9,582 nt of DNA from Clostridiales bacterium (GTDB taxonomy: Bacteria; Bacillota; Clostridia; Lachnospirales; WQUN01): positions 1 to 9,582 of the forward strand of contig JAIRVD010000291.1 in assembly GCA_031254075.1 (NCBI GenBank), in the 5' to 3' direction. How positions within the stretch are numbered: position 1 is the stretch's first letter; each line of letters opens with the position of its first letter. The notes under the pieces are model-generated. The model did no database searches and was not told the origin of the DNA. It saw only the letters and a program-made list of their open reading frames with translations. Of this stretch, positions 1 to 7,583 are shown piece after piece. Both the position numbers and the translations under genes were made by a program.

Positions 1-1555
1 AATCCACCCGCAAAGCACGTTCAAGCCAATTTATATCCTCGGCAATTGTTCCGGCGGTAAGCAGCATGAATACATAAAAGCGGCGCGATTCCAACCATTT
101 ATCACTGCGGTCTTTTTCAAAATGCTTAAATTGATTTAATGCGTTTTCAATCCATTCGTCGGCATCAATTTTTTGGTCTGCCAGCAATGAAATACCGTAT
201 TCAAACCACAGGCGCGCTTTGTTCGTTTCGTCCAATATCTGTTTGCCGTTTTCCACTTCTTTTATAAACGGCTCAAGCAAAATTTGCATTTCTTTGTAAT
301 GCCCCAAAGAACGCCGATATTCTGCCATTTTTAAGGCATTTCTAAATCGGGTGAACGCATGTTCTTCGCCGTAATTCATGGCTTCCAGAATACTTATTTC
401 TTCTTCAATTTTACTTACGGTTAAATACGAAGTCTGATTAAGGCTGAATCGGTCGAATTTATCCACAAACCGCGCAAGAATAGCGTCTATGTTTTCCAGC
501 ATCGAGTCGATTCTTGCGGATTCGCGAATATGTTCTTTCAGCGGCGTCACAAGCGATTTATAGATTCTGTCATGCAGTGTGTCCGCCGAAATGTGCTGCG
601 CAAATGTACGAACTTGGATTTCTGCCTTCATTCCTTTAAAATCCAACGGATTAATTTCGACGCCCAAAATATTAGTAACATCTTTATTGAAAGAAACTAC
701 ATAGTGCTGCGAAATATAACCAAATTCCGCCTTACCCAAACGGGTGCCGGTGTCTTCGCTGTTTGCCCAGTCAATTTCAAAATATTGCTTTACCAGCTCG
801 CAGTAATCCGCAACTTGTGCGGTGGTTTGCAAAATTACCCGAGTTCCGCATAAATCCGTCATCATTTTAAAATGCTGCTGACCGTATTTTGATGCCTTAC
901 GGGCACATTTTTCGGTGAAACTGTCTAAATTCTTTATACGCCCCTGCACAACCGCCGACGCACATACCGATTTTGAAGCGTTTTCTAAAATCTGCTTAAT
1001 GGCGTCACACATTTTCGTATAATCATCCTGAAGCGTTCCGTACAACCATCTGTGCAAAACATAGCAATACGGCGGCTTTTTAATATCAACCGACAAACCT
1101 TCCGCCTTAAACGTTTTTACATCATTTAAATATTTTTTTGCTTTCCCGTATCGTTTCCAACGCGCCTCGTCTTTTTCCGTAGGATTCGAAATACGCGTAT
1201 GCATGGAATTATGCTTCAAATCAGCAAGCTTTACATCAATCGCAAGGTCATTGTCAGCCACACGGCGGATATAATCCCAATAATTTTCGCGACTGTCCTT
1301 ATCGCTCCGCCGCGTTATGCTTTCAATCGCCGCGATTATTTCTTTCGAAAAACCTTCTTCTCTCAGCTTTTTATAATCGCATAAACCGGGATGGTCCTCT
1401 ATCGCGTCATGCAAATACGCAATAATTTTTAATTCCTGTGTCGCCACCTCGTTCGCAACAAATTCCAAATGTTCAATGTACGGTTTGTTCTGCTTGTCCG
1501 TTTGCCCCGCGTGAATTCTCCTTGCCATTTCCTCGGCAATTTTTAATGTGGACAT
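1..1555 (-). CDS. HD / RelA-SpoT-domain protein (bifunctional alarmone hydrolase-synthetase type) with TPR-like tail, 3' end missing
   Basis: 518 codons are visible and the frame is still open at the window edge. Residues 1-150 form an RSH-type HD hydrolase: HAGQ (15-18), PYIEH (H29), HDAIED (49-54) and VKLADLKHN (D112), which match the metal and catalytic positions of SpoT. Residues 200-335 form a RelA/SpoT synthetase: GRIK (205-208), DLCGTRV (D234), GYISQH (279-284) and EIQVRT (312-317), followed by a conserved YK at 332-333. About 15 extra residues lie between GYISQH and EIQVRT. Long RSH enzymes continue with TGS, helical and ACT domains. Here residues 360-518 show no TGS signature and are helix-rich with TPR-like spacing (for example 447-478). 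Family knowledge predicts (p)ppGpp synthesis and hydrolysis in the cytoplasm; a nucleotide-based toxin or defence role is an alternative. The ATG at 1555 is chosen because AAGGAAGGGG lies just upstream. Domain calls are strong; the substrate is uncertain. Confidence 0.85.
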   Translation of the reverse strand, partial: MSTLKIAEEMARRIHAGQTDKQNKPYIEHLEFVANEVATQELKIIAYLHDAIEDHPGLCDYKKLREEGFSKEIIAAIESITRRSDKDSRENYWDYIRRVADNDLAIDVKLADLKHNSMHTRISNPTEKDEARWKRYGKAKKYLNDVKTFKAEGLSVDIKKPPYCYVLHRWLYGTLQDDYTKMCDAIKQILENASKSVCASAVVQGRIKNLDSFTEKCARKASKYGQQHFKMMTDLCGTRVILQTTAQVADYCELVKQYFEIDWANSEDTGTRLGKAEFGYISQHYVVSFNKDVTNILGVEINPLDFKGMKAEIQVRTFAQHISADTLHDRIYKSLVTPLKEHIRESARIDSMLENIDAILARFVDKFDRFSLNQTSYLTVSKIEEEISILEAMNYGEEHAFTRFRNALKMAEYRRSLGHYKEMQILLEPFIKEVENGKQILDETNKARLWFEYGISLLADQKIDADEWIENALNQFKHFEKDRSDKWLESRRFYVFMLLTAGTIAEDINWLERALRVD

Positions 1556-1595
1556 TTTTGTTTCCCCTTCCTTTTTTTGTAATGTTATGAAGTAT

Positions 1596-1624
1596 ATCAT
1601 ACAACGGGTGCTAAAATATGTACA
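1596..1624 (-). promoter_or_regulatory. Candidate sigma-70-type promoter of the HD-RelA gene
   Basis: On the minus strand TGTACA (1624-1619, four of six matches to TTGACA) lies 17 bases from TATGAT (1601-1596, five of six matches to TATAAT). Transcription would start near 1589, giving a leader of about 34 bases that carries the AAGGAAGGGG ribosome site. The -35 box begins two bases after the terminator described next, as expected for an independent unit. This is a by-eye match only. Confidence 0.45.
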
Positions 1625-1625
1625 T

Positions 1626-1656
1626 TAAAAAGACGACGAGATTTTTATTCTCGTCG
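1626..1656 (-). terminator. Rho-independent terminator (minus strand) upstream of the HD-RelA promoter
   Basis: Read on the minus strand, CGACGAGA (1656-1649) pairs perfectly with TCTCGTCG (1641-1634) across a 7-base A/T loop and is followed by TCTTTTT. The U-tract exists only on the minus strand. The APH-kinase gene upstream already has its own terminator at 1846-1888, so this second one implies either a separate short transcript or a back-up terminator. Confidence 0.65.
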
Positions 1657-1760
1657 ATAACTCACCGGCACTTTCGCGCCGCATCGGGTCAATTCCCGAT
1701 GCGGCGCACGTCACTATGCGGTTTAAGTCACAATCATCCGTGACTTCGGCTACACAAAAA
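1657..1760 (-). ncRNA. Candidate small structured RNA (two perfect hairpins ahead of a terminator)
   Basis: This is the core of the 347-base gap between the HD-RelA gene and the APH kinase. On the minus strand AAGTCAC (1746-1740) pairs with GTGACTT (1731-1725) over an 8-base loop. Then a perfect 13-bp GC-rich stem, GCGCCGCATCGGG (1707-1695), pairs with its complement (1688-1676) over a 6-base loop. The terminator at 1656-1626 follows directly. I recognise no known RNA family and no clear promoter upstream. Competing readings exist. A 61-codon minus-strand frame (TTG start at 1810) runs through the hairpins and has no ribosome site. A plus-strand frame is open from 1629 to the stop at 1845-1847; it is protein-like at its end, but its only ATG (1716) also lacks a ribosome site. 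The RNA call is inference from structure. Confidence 0.3.
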
Positions 1761-1845
1761 GCATTGTCCCTCGAAAAACTCTCGGAATATCTTCTGCACA
1801 GTAAATTCAAAAAAGCTGTTGAGGAAATTGATATTATTTTACAAT

Positions 1846-1888
1846 AAAAAACAAACTCGTGAGTTGCATACTTACGAGTTTGTTTTTT
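1846..1888. terminator. Bidirectional rho-independent terminator after the APH-kinase gene
   Basis: A 15-bp perfect inverted repeat (1846-1860 with 1874-1888) extends inward by four more pairs, one of them G-T, giving a stem of about 19 bp with a 5-base TGCAT loop. The outer six pairs are A-T, so each strand ends in a run of T after the stem. On the minus strand it lies 15 bases after the kinase stop codon and probably ends the gdhA-adhE-kinase transcript. On the plus strand it immediately follows the stop at 1845-1847 of a doubtful small frame. Confidence 0.8.
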
Positions 1889-1902
1889 GAGATGAAGCTA
1901 TT

Positions 1903-2649
1903 TTAAAACTGCACTACATTAACAATTTGGCTGAGGACTTCCTGTTCGTCTTTATTGCCCTTGAGCGATTGCGAGGCGGCGACGATACGCAGCCAGCGTT
2001 CTACATAGGGTCTTGGGGTTTCGGCTTTTTTGCAGAAAGTTTTCATGTAATAATCGCCCTCCTCTTTTCGGTTGGTAAGCAAGTACAAGAGATAAGTTCG
2101 CGCGGCGTCTGCGGAGGCATTGCCCTTTGTTACATGCGCCCAGTCGATGATGTAATGCTTGTCGTCGGGCGTAATGATGATGTTAGACGGGCGAAAGTCG
2201 CCGTGGCAGACTTTGTTATGGCGCGGCATTCCGTTGAGATGGGTTTGCAACTCGTATTTTGTCATCGGGTCGTAATCCGAGAGTGAGATTTTACGGAACA
2301 TCTTATCGCGGTGGTTGGTCAAAAGAGGACATTTCTGTTCGTGGACTTCGAGTTGGATGTCAACCATTTTTTCGATATATTTTTTTGTGTTGTCGGGGTC
2401 TTCGGCAATGATTTGCGAAAGGGTTTTTCCTTCGATGAATTCGAAGACGATGACCCAGCAACCGTCAACCATCGTTACTTCCAAAACGGCGGGAATGTTT
2501 AAATCGGTTTCTTCGACACGTGCTTGGTTTAAAGCCTCGTTAAGCACATCCGCCTTGGAGTATCCTTTTATAAATTTTTTTATGCATTTATCGCCGTCAC
2601 GATAAATTGTTTTTCGTTCGCGCGTTGCCAAAACATGGTCAAAATTCAT
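1903..2649 (-). CDS. Aminoglycoside phosphotransferase / choline kinase-fold small-molecule kinase
   Basis: 248 residues from the ATG at 2649. The fold is kinase-like. A basic KKF pair (about residues 24-26) is followed by an acidic helix. HGDFRPSN (149-156) is the catalytic loop, with Asp151 as base and Asn156 as metal ligand. IIDW (167-170) supplies the second metal-binding Asp. This order is typical of the APH/choline/thiamine-kinase family, which phosphorylates hydroxyl groups of small molecules in the cytoplasm; the substrate here cannot be told. A GTG 42 bases upstream (2691) would add 14 residues, but its AGGAG is only one base away. The ATG at 2649 has GGAAAGGG at a better distance and lies after a hairpin. 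It follows adhE by 56 bases on the same strand and ends before a strong terminator, so co-transcription is likely. Confidence 0.8.
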   Translation of the reverse strand: MNFDHVLATRERKTIYRDGDKCIKKFIKGYSKADVLNEALNQARVEETDLNIPAVLEVTMVDGCWVIVFEFIEGKTLSQIIAEDPDNTKKYIEKMVDIQLEVHEQKCPLLTNHRDKMFRKISLSDYDPMTKYELQTHLNGMPRHNKVCHGDFRPSNIIITPDDKHYIIDWAHVTKGNASADAARTYLLYLLTNRKEEGDYYMKTFCKKAETPRPYVERWLRIVAASQSLKGNKDEQEVLSQIVNVVQF

Positions 2650-2668
2650 TTTTGCCAGCCCTTTCCAA

Positions 2669-2689
2669 GCAGCGCGGTTTTTGCGCTGC
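2669..2689 (-). other. Inverted repeat between adhE and the kinase gene
   Basis: On the minus strand GCAGCGC (2689-2683) pairs with GCGCTGC (2675-2669) across a 7-base AAAAACC loop, 16 bases after the adhE stop. No T-run follows, so it is not a normal terminator. It may stabilise the 3' end of the adhE message or reduce expression of the kinase, whose ribosome site begins a few bases later. Confidence 0.4.
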
Positions 2690-2705
2690 ACGCTCCTGAT
2701 TTGCG

Positions 2706-5303
2706 TTATTTTCCATGATATACGTTAAGATACATTTCCTTCATTTCTTCCATCAGCGGATAGCGCGGATTTGCGCCCGTGCATTGGTCGTCAAACGCCT
2801 GTTCAACCATGCCGTCAAGCTGCGCAAGGAAATCCGCTTCGGAAACACCGTAATCCTTTATTGATTTTTTAATTCCGATTTTCGCTTTTAACTCGTCAAT
2901 TTTTTCGATGAGTTTTTTTGTTTTTTCGTCGTCGTTTTTGCCGTCGATTCCTATGAAGGAAGCGATTTCGGCATAACGCTCGGTTGCCTTAGGATATTTA
3001 TACTGCGAAAAGGTTCCCATTTTTTTTGGGTTTTCCGTTGCGTTGAATTTAATTACTTCATTAATGAGCAAAGCGTTTGCGACGCCGTGCGGCAAATGGA
3101 ACGCCGCACCGAGCTTATGTGCCATCGAGTGGCAAATTCCGAGGAAAGCGTTTGCAAAAGCCATTCCGGCAATCGTGGAAGCGTTTGCCATTTTTTCGCG
3201 CGCTTCTTCGTTTTTGCCGTCGGTGAACGCGACGGGCAGATATTTGAATATATTTTTAATTGCCGTAAGTGCGAGCCCGTCAGTGTAATCGGTCGCAAGC
3301 ATCGACGCGTACGCCTCAAGCGAATGCGTAAGCGCGTCAATTCCCGAAGCCGCAGTGAGCGACGGCGGCATATCCATCATGTAGTCGATATCGACGATTG
3401 CGATGTTCGGCAGAAGCTCGTAGTCAGCAAGCGGATATTTTATTCCGGTGGATTCGTCGGTGATTACCGCAAACGGCGTAACCTCGCTACCCGTTCCCGC
3501 CGTCGTCGGAATCGCAATGAAATTCGCCTTCGCACCCATTCTCGGAAACGGATAAATGCGCTTGCGAATATCCATAAAGCGCATCGCAAGGTCAAGGAAA
3601 TTCACCTCGGGATGCTCGTAAAGAACCCACATTATTTTCGCGGCATCCATTGCGGAACCGCCGCCGAACGCAACGATGCAATCCGGCTCGAACGCTTCCA
3701 TTGCCTTCGCGCCTTCGATTGCGCACTCAAGCGTCGGGTCGGGAAGAACATTAAAAAACGTCGTATACCGAATTCCCTGTTCGTCCAAAGATTGCTCGAC
3801 GGTTTTTGTGTAATTGTTTTTATATAAAAATTCGTCGGTTACGATAAAAACTTTCTTCTTATTGTAAACGTCTTTTAATTCGCAAAGCGCGACTTTTAAC
3901 GAACCTTTTTTGAAATAAACTTTTTCGGGTGTTCTAAACCACAGCATGTTTTCCCTCCGCTCGGCTACGCATTTAATATTTAAAAGATGCATCACTCCGA
4001 CATTATCGGAGGTCGAATTCCCGCCCCACGAGCCGCAGCCCAATGTAAGCGACGGTGCGAGCTTGAAATTATAAAGGTCGCCGATTCCGCCGTGCGAAGA
4101 CGGCGTGTTTATTAAGATGCGGCAGGTTTTCATAGCGTTTTCGAAGTACGCGAGGTCTTCCTTGCAATTCGTATCAATATAAATGGACGCGGTGTGTCCG
4201 TATCCGCCGTCTTTGATTAATTTGTCGGCTTTAGCAATTGCGTCGTCAAACTTATCGTATTTGTACATAGCAAGAACGGGCGAAAGCTTTTCATGCGAAA
4301 ATTCTTCTTCGAACTCAACGCTTTCAACTTCGCCGATTAATATTTTTGTGTTAACGGGAACTTTTATTCCCGCAATCTCCGCGATTTTTTCCGCCGTCTG
4401 TCCGACGATTTTCGCGTTTAACGCGCCGTTTACAATTATGGTTTTTCTTATTTTTTCCGCTTCTTCTTCATTTAAGATATAGCAACCGCGCTTTACAAAT
4501 TCTTTTTTCACGGCATTGTAAATTTTCGCATCAACGATTACCGATTGCTCGGATGCGCAAATCATTCCGTTGTCGAATGTTTTCGAAACAATCACCGAGC
4601 TTACAGCCATTTGAATATCAATCGACTTATGGAAAATCGCAGGCACATTACCCGCGCCGACGCCAATCGCCGGCTTGCCCGACGAATACGCCGCCTTAAC
4701 CATGCCCGGTCCGCCCGTCGCAAGAATTAAATCCGCATTGTGCATAACCTCGTTTGACATATCCAGCGACGGTGCCTCAATCCACGCGAAAAGCCCTTCA
4801 GGCGCTCCGGCTTTTACGGCAGCGTCGTAAATAACCTTCGCTGCTTCCGCAGTGCATTTTTTCGCACGCGGGTGCGGCGCAAAGACAATTCCGTTGCGCG
4901 TTTTAAGCGCGAGCAGTCCTTTGAAAATCGCCGTACTCGTCGGATTAGTCGTCGGAATTACCGCCGCGATTACTCCCATCGGCTCCGCTATTTTGCGCAT
5001 ACCGAAATTCTTATCTTCTTCAACAACGCCGCAGGTTTTTGTATTCTTATACGCATTGTAAATGTATTCCGACGCGTAATGATTTTTAATTACCTTGTCC
5101 TCAACGACGCCCATTCCCGTTTCTTCAACAGCCATTTTTGCAAGCGGAATCCTCTTATGATTCGCCGCAAGCGCAGCCGCACGAAAAATCTCGTCAACCT
5201 GCTGCTGCGTAAACGTTGCGTAAATCGCCTGCGCACGGCGCACTTCCGCCATCGCTTCCTTCAAATTCGCAACGCTGTCTATTACAACTCTTTCTTTTTT
5301 CAT
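2706..5303 (-). CDS. adhE: Bifunctional acetaldehyde-CoA / alcohol dehydrogenase
   Basis: 865 residues, the usual AdhE length. The N-terminal half (1-445) is a CoA-acylating aldehyde dehydrogenase: PTTNPTSTA (117-125), ATGGPGMV (195-202), GVGAGN (214-219) and the catalytic Cys249 in GMICASEQ. The C-terminal half (455-865) is an iron-dependent alcohol dehydrogenase: [12 protein letters not shown] (545-556), [13 protein letters not shown] (599-611) and the metal ligands Asp656, His660 (GIDALTHS), His725 and His739 (HLPHG). All key residues are present. It reduces acetyl-CoA to acetaldehyde and then ethanol, using two NADH; family members form cytoplasmic spirosome filaments. The ATG start has GAGGAG about six bases upstream. 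It lies 46 bases after gdhA and 56 bases before the kinase gene on the same strand. Ethanol fermentation is the expected role, since there is no ethanolamine or microcompartment gene nearby. Confidence 0.97.
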   Translation of the reverse strand: MKKERVVIDSVANLKEAMAEVRRAQAIYATFTQQQVDEIFRAAALAANHKRIPLAKMAVEETGMGVVEDKVIKNHYASEYIYNAYKNTKTCGVVEEDKNFGMRKIAEPMGVIAAVIPTTNPTSTAIFKGLLALKTRNGIVFAPHPRAKKCTAEAAKVIYDAAVKAGAPEGLFAWIEAPSLDMSNEVMHNADLILATGGPGMVKAAYSSGKPAIGVGAGNVPAIFHKSIDIQMAVSSVIVSKTFDNGMICASEQSVIVDAKIYNAVKKEFVKRGCYILNEEEAEKIRKTIIVNGALNAKIVGQTAEKIAEIAGIKVPVNTKILIGEVESVEFEEEFSHEKLSPVLAMYKYDKFDDAIAKADKLIKDGGYGHTASIYIDTNCKEDLAYFENAMKTCRILINTPSSHGGIGDLYNFKLAPSLTLGCGSWGGNSTSDNVGVMHLLNIKCVAERRENMLWFRTPEKVYFKKGSLKVALCELKDVYNKKKVFIVTDEFLYKNNYTKTVEQSLDEQGIRYTTFFNVLPDPTLECAIEGAKAMEAFEPDCIVAFGGGSAMDAAKIMWVLYEHPEVNFLDLAMRFMDIRKRIYPFPRMGAKANFIAIPTTAGTGSEVTPFAVITDESTGIKYPLADYELLPNIAIVDIDYMMDMPPSLTAASGIDALTHSLEAYASMLATDYTDGLALTAIKNIFKYLPVAFTDGKNEEAREKMANASTIAGMAFANAFLGICHSMAHKLGAAFHLPHGVANALLINEVIKFNATENPKKMGTFSQYKYPKATERYAEIASFIGIDGKNDDEKTKKLIEKIDELKAKIGIKKSIKDYGVSEADFLAQLDGMVEQAFDDQCTGANPRYPLMEEMKEMYLNVYHGK

Positions 5304-5332
5304 TTCTCGCTCCTCTAAACGTATTTCCTTAC

Positions 5333-5345
5333 ATTATTCAATAAT
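5333..5345. other. AT-rich 13-base palindrome in the gdhA-adhE gap
   Basis: ATTATT-C-AATAAT is a perfect dyad, located just downstream of the gdhA stop and about 30 bases before the adhE start. No terminator U-tract or clear -35/-10 pair goes with it. It could be an operator or simply AT-rich sequence. It does not match the TTGTGA-type Rex consensus known for adhE genes in other bacteria. Confidence 0.25.
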
Positions 5346-5349
5346 TCGC

Positions 5350-6705
5350 TTATATTATTCCTTGTGCAATCATCGCCTCGGCGATTTTTTTGAAACCCGC
5401 GATATTCGCGCCGGCTACAAGGTCGTAACCAAGCCCGTATTCTTTCGATGCGGCGGCGGACGCGTCGTGAATGTTTTTCATTATTGCTTTCAGTTTTGCG
5501 TCAACTTCTTCGGCAGTCCACGCAAGCCGCATGGAGTTTTGGCTCATTTCCAATGCAGACGTGGAAACGCCGCCGGCGTTTACAGCCTTGGACGGCGCGA
5601 GAATTACGCCGCTTTTATGAAAATATTCCATTGCGTCGTTACTGCACGGCATATTCGAAACCTCGATTACGTATTTTGTTCCGTTCGCAACAATTTGCTT
5701 TGCGTCGTCAAGCGCAATTTCGTTTTGTGTGGCGCATGGCATCACAACATCGGTTTTCACTTCCCAAGGTTTTTTGCCCGCGTGAAACGGCAATCCGAAT
5801 TTTACCGCGTAATCCTCCGCTTTATCTCGTCCGGAAGAACGCATTACGGTTAAATAATCAATTTTTTCCGTCGTGCTTATGCCGTCCGGGTCGTGAACAT
5901 AGCCGTCCGGACCGCTTATTGTAACTACTTTTCCGCCGTATTCGGCAAGTTTTAAAGCTGTTCCCCAAGTGACGTTTCCAAAACCCGAAAGCGCGAAAGT
6001 AAGCCCTTTTATATCAACTTTTTCGTGCTTGAACACTTCCGCGGCATAGTAAACCGCGCCGAAACCCGTTGCTTCCGGGCGAATAAGCGAACCGCCGTAA
6101 GAGAGACCTTTTCCCGTTAAAACGCCGTTTTCCCAAGAAGCTTTAATTCTTTTATACTGACCGTACATATATCCGATTTCTCTTGCGCCCACGCCGATGT
6201 CACCCGCGGGAACGTCCACGTCCGGACCGATATGCCTGTAAAGCTCCGTCATAAACGCTTGACAAAAACGCATTATTTCCCCGTCGGAACGCCCGCGCGG
6301 GTCGAAATCCGAGCCGCCTTTTCCGCCGCCGAGTGGCAAGCAGGTAAGCGCGTTTTTAAATGTCTGCTCGAACGCAAGAAATTTAGCTATACTCAAATTC
6401 ATCGACGGATGAAAGCGCAGACCGCCCTTGTACGGTCCGATAGCGCCGTTAAACTGCACTCTGTATCCGCGATTCACCATAACCTCGCCGGCATCGTTAA
6501 CCCAACTTATTCTGAAAGAAATTACACGCTCGGGTTCCGCAAGCCTTTCAAGCAACCCTATTTTTTGATATTCCGGGTGCTTCTCGACAACCAATTCCAA
6601 CGACTTGAAAACTTCTTCCACTGCCTGCAAAAACTCCGGCTCGTTCGCGTCTCTCTTTTTTATTTTCTCAAGAACCTCTTTAATATAATTATTAATACTA
6701 ATCAA
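5350..6705 (-). CDS. gdhA: NADP-type glutamate dehydrogenase (hexameric, about 450 residues)
   Basis: 451 residues, the normal size of the small hexameric enzyme. Substrate-binding motifs are PYKGGLRFHPS (91-101, Lys93) and SIAKFL (Lys108). The catalytic Lys129 lies in LPLGGGKGGSDFDP and Asp169 in PAGDIGVG. The Rossmann motif GFGNVTWG (241-248) is followed by TISGPDG after the second strand, where a small polar residue instead of an acid suits NADP(H). It converts 2-oxoglutarate, ammonia and NADPH to glutamate in the cytoplasm. It is first in the apparent gdhA-adhE-kinase operon. The start is odd: no ATG is in frame, the annotated start is TTG at 6705, and the only ribosome-site-like sequence (GAGAGG) abuts it. 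An AUU at 6696 (nine bases from GAGAGG) is an alternative and would remove three residues. Confidence 0.95.
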   Translation of the reverse strand: MISINNYIKEVLEKIKKRDANEPEFLQAVEEVFKSLELVVEKHPEYQKIGLLERLAEPERVISFRISWVNDAGEVMVNRGYRVQFNGAIGPYKGGLRFHPSMNLSIAKFLAFEQTFKNALTCLPLGGGKGGSDFDPRGRSDGEIMRFCQAFMTELYRHIGPDVDVPAGDIGVGAREIGYMYGQYKRIKASWENGVLTGKGLSYGGSLIRPEATGFGAVYYAAEVFKHEKVDIKGLTFALSGFGNVTWGTALKLAEYGGKVVTISGPDGYVHDPDGISTTEKIDYLTVMRSSGRDKAEDYAVKFGLPFHAGKKPWEVKTDVVMPCATQNEIALDDAKQIVANGTKYVIEVSNMPCSNDAMEYFHKSGVILAPSKAVNAGGVSTSALEMSQNSMRLAWTAEEVDAKLKAIMKNIHDASAAASKEYGLGYDLVAGANIAGFKKIAEAMIAQGII

Positions 6706-6723
6706 CCTCTCATTTTTTGGCTA

Positions 6724-6755
6724 ATTATATATTAAGAAAAAAAGATTTTCTACAA
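6724..6755 (-). promoter_or_regulatory. Candidate promoter of gdhA
   Basis: On the minus strand TTGTAG (6755-6750) is followed 18 bases later by TATATA (6731-6726), which overlaps a perfect TATAAT (6729-6724, 20-base spacing). Transcription would begin only about 12-15 bases before the TTG start of gdhA, so the leader is very short. The surrounding 6720-6760 stretch is strongly AT-rich, which lowers the weight of the match. Confidence 0.45.
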
Positions 6756-6760
6756 AATTT

Positions 6761-6779
6761 TTGAAGTGCTTTACATCAA
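6761..6779. promoter_or_regulatory. Operator-like dyad upstream of gdhA
   Basis: On the minus strand TTGATGTAAAGCACTTCAA is an imperfect 19-base palindrome; six of the seven outermost positions on each side are complementary. It lies five bases upstream of the proposed -35 box, a usual place for an activator or repressor site. It does not clearly match the Rex or CRP consensus; the regulator is unknown. Confidence 0.35.
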
Positions 6780-6841
6780 GGCAGTATGACGAATCACATG
6801 TCGTATTTTTTATTGAAGGAATAGTCATTTATATGATATTA

Positions 6842-7476
6842 TCAATTTAAGGAAACGCAATAAGCAAATAAAATGAGCGGAGAAACTTTTGTGCAATTTT
6901 TTAGAAAAGAATGAAAATCGCAAAAAGGGTTTTCATACCGATGGCTCTTATCATCTTTGAAATCGTTAAAACTTGCTTTAAGTGCCGCCGCTATGGTTTT
7001 TACATCTTCGTCTTGCGGGTTGAGGTTTTTGCCGAGAAAGAGTGCGGCTAATTCTCCCGCTTGGCTGTTTTCTTCGGATAGCTTTTCCAAGTCTATAAAC
7101 ATAATGCTCGAATTTTCGGGGTGGTTTTTGCCTGTTACTTCGTCTTTTAGGATATAGCGCGTAAACAGTTTGCCGTGCATGACAGACGGTACGGTTTCGG
7201 CAAGCAGCCATATTTGGTTTGCGGGTTTGCCTTTGGCATGACCGATTCCAAGCCCGAAATATACTACAGACCTATCGGGAATGGGCGGGTCTGAATGCGC
7301 TCTGTTCTGAAATACAATGAAATAAATGCCTTTTTTTATTTCCGTTACTTTTATGTCTTGTTCGATAATATTGCCAAATCTCCGTCTGCCAATTCTACAT
7401 AACCGAGCGGCGTTAGGTTTGCCGTTTTTATTTTTGCCCTCCAATGTTGTTGAGGATTCTTTTTAAATATTATCAT
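6842..7476 (-). pseudogene. Frameshifted gene, family uncertain (weak resemblance to Rpn / PD-(D/E)XK-type proteins)
   Basis: Two overlapping minus-strand frames together make one protein. The first starts at ATG 7476 and runs 41 codons to a TAA at 7353-7351; its text (LTPLGYVELADGDLAILSNK) is protein-like. The second runs to 6842. It is convincing only from about 7357 (DIKVTEIKKGIYFIVFQNR) onward, because upstream it becomes arginine-rich nonsense (LCRIGRRRFG). Its only possible start, TTG 7444, has no ribosome site. One missing base near 7357-7360 would join them into roughly 210 residues. No slippery heptamer is present, so a mutation is likelier than programmed slippage. The order of short motifs (a hydrophobic strand ending FQNR, then PDRSVVYFG, QIWLLAE, FTRYILKDE and IDLEKL) recalls Rpn-type nuclease-like proteins, but the acidic residue expected before Gln is absent. 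I do not firmly recognise the family. Confidence 0.55.
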
Positions 7477-7583
7477 ATCTCTTTTTCATCAATCAACATT
7501 TTGTTTCGCAGTAGTGGCAAACGCTGTGGTAACTTTGAAAAATATGGGGGTTTAGCCCACCACAATGAAAGGATATGACAAAA

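Noticed and set aside
1199..1384. 61-codon plus-strand frame inside the HD-RelA gene, and the 107-codon frame at 530-853
   Set aside because: Both are antisense to conserved HD or synthetase codons and have no ribosome site.
1927..2605. Plus-strand frames opposite the APH-kinase gene
   Set aside because: They overlap a kinase with intact catalytic motifs on the other strand; no independent support.
2669..2689. Terminator after adhE
   Set aside because: The 7-bp hairpin has no following U-tract on the minus strand, so it was kept only as an inverted repeat.
3087..3827. 246-codon plus-strand open frame antisense to adhE
   Set aside because: It lies wholly inside adhE, its translation is arginine-rich and low in protein-like pattern, and long antisense frames are common opposite genes with strong codon bias.
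5362..6735. Several plus-strand frames of 158-167 codons opposite gdhA
   Set aside because: Shadows of gdhA: Arg/Cys/His-rich translations without motifs or ribosome sites, while the minus-strand protein is fully explained.
6785..6811. Weak hairpin TATGAC/GTCGTA followed by T-run on the plus strand
   Set aside because: Only six pairs, one of them G-T, with a 9-base loop, and no plus-strand gene upstream that would need a terminator.
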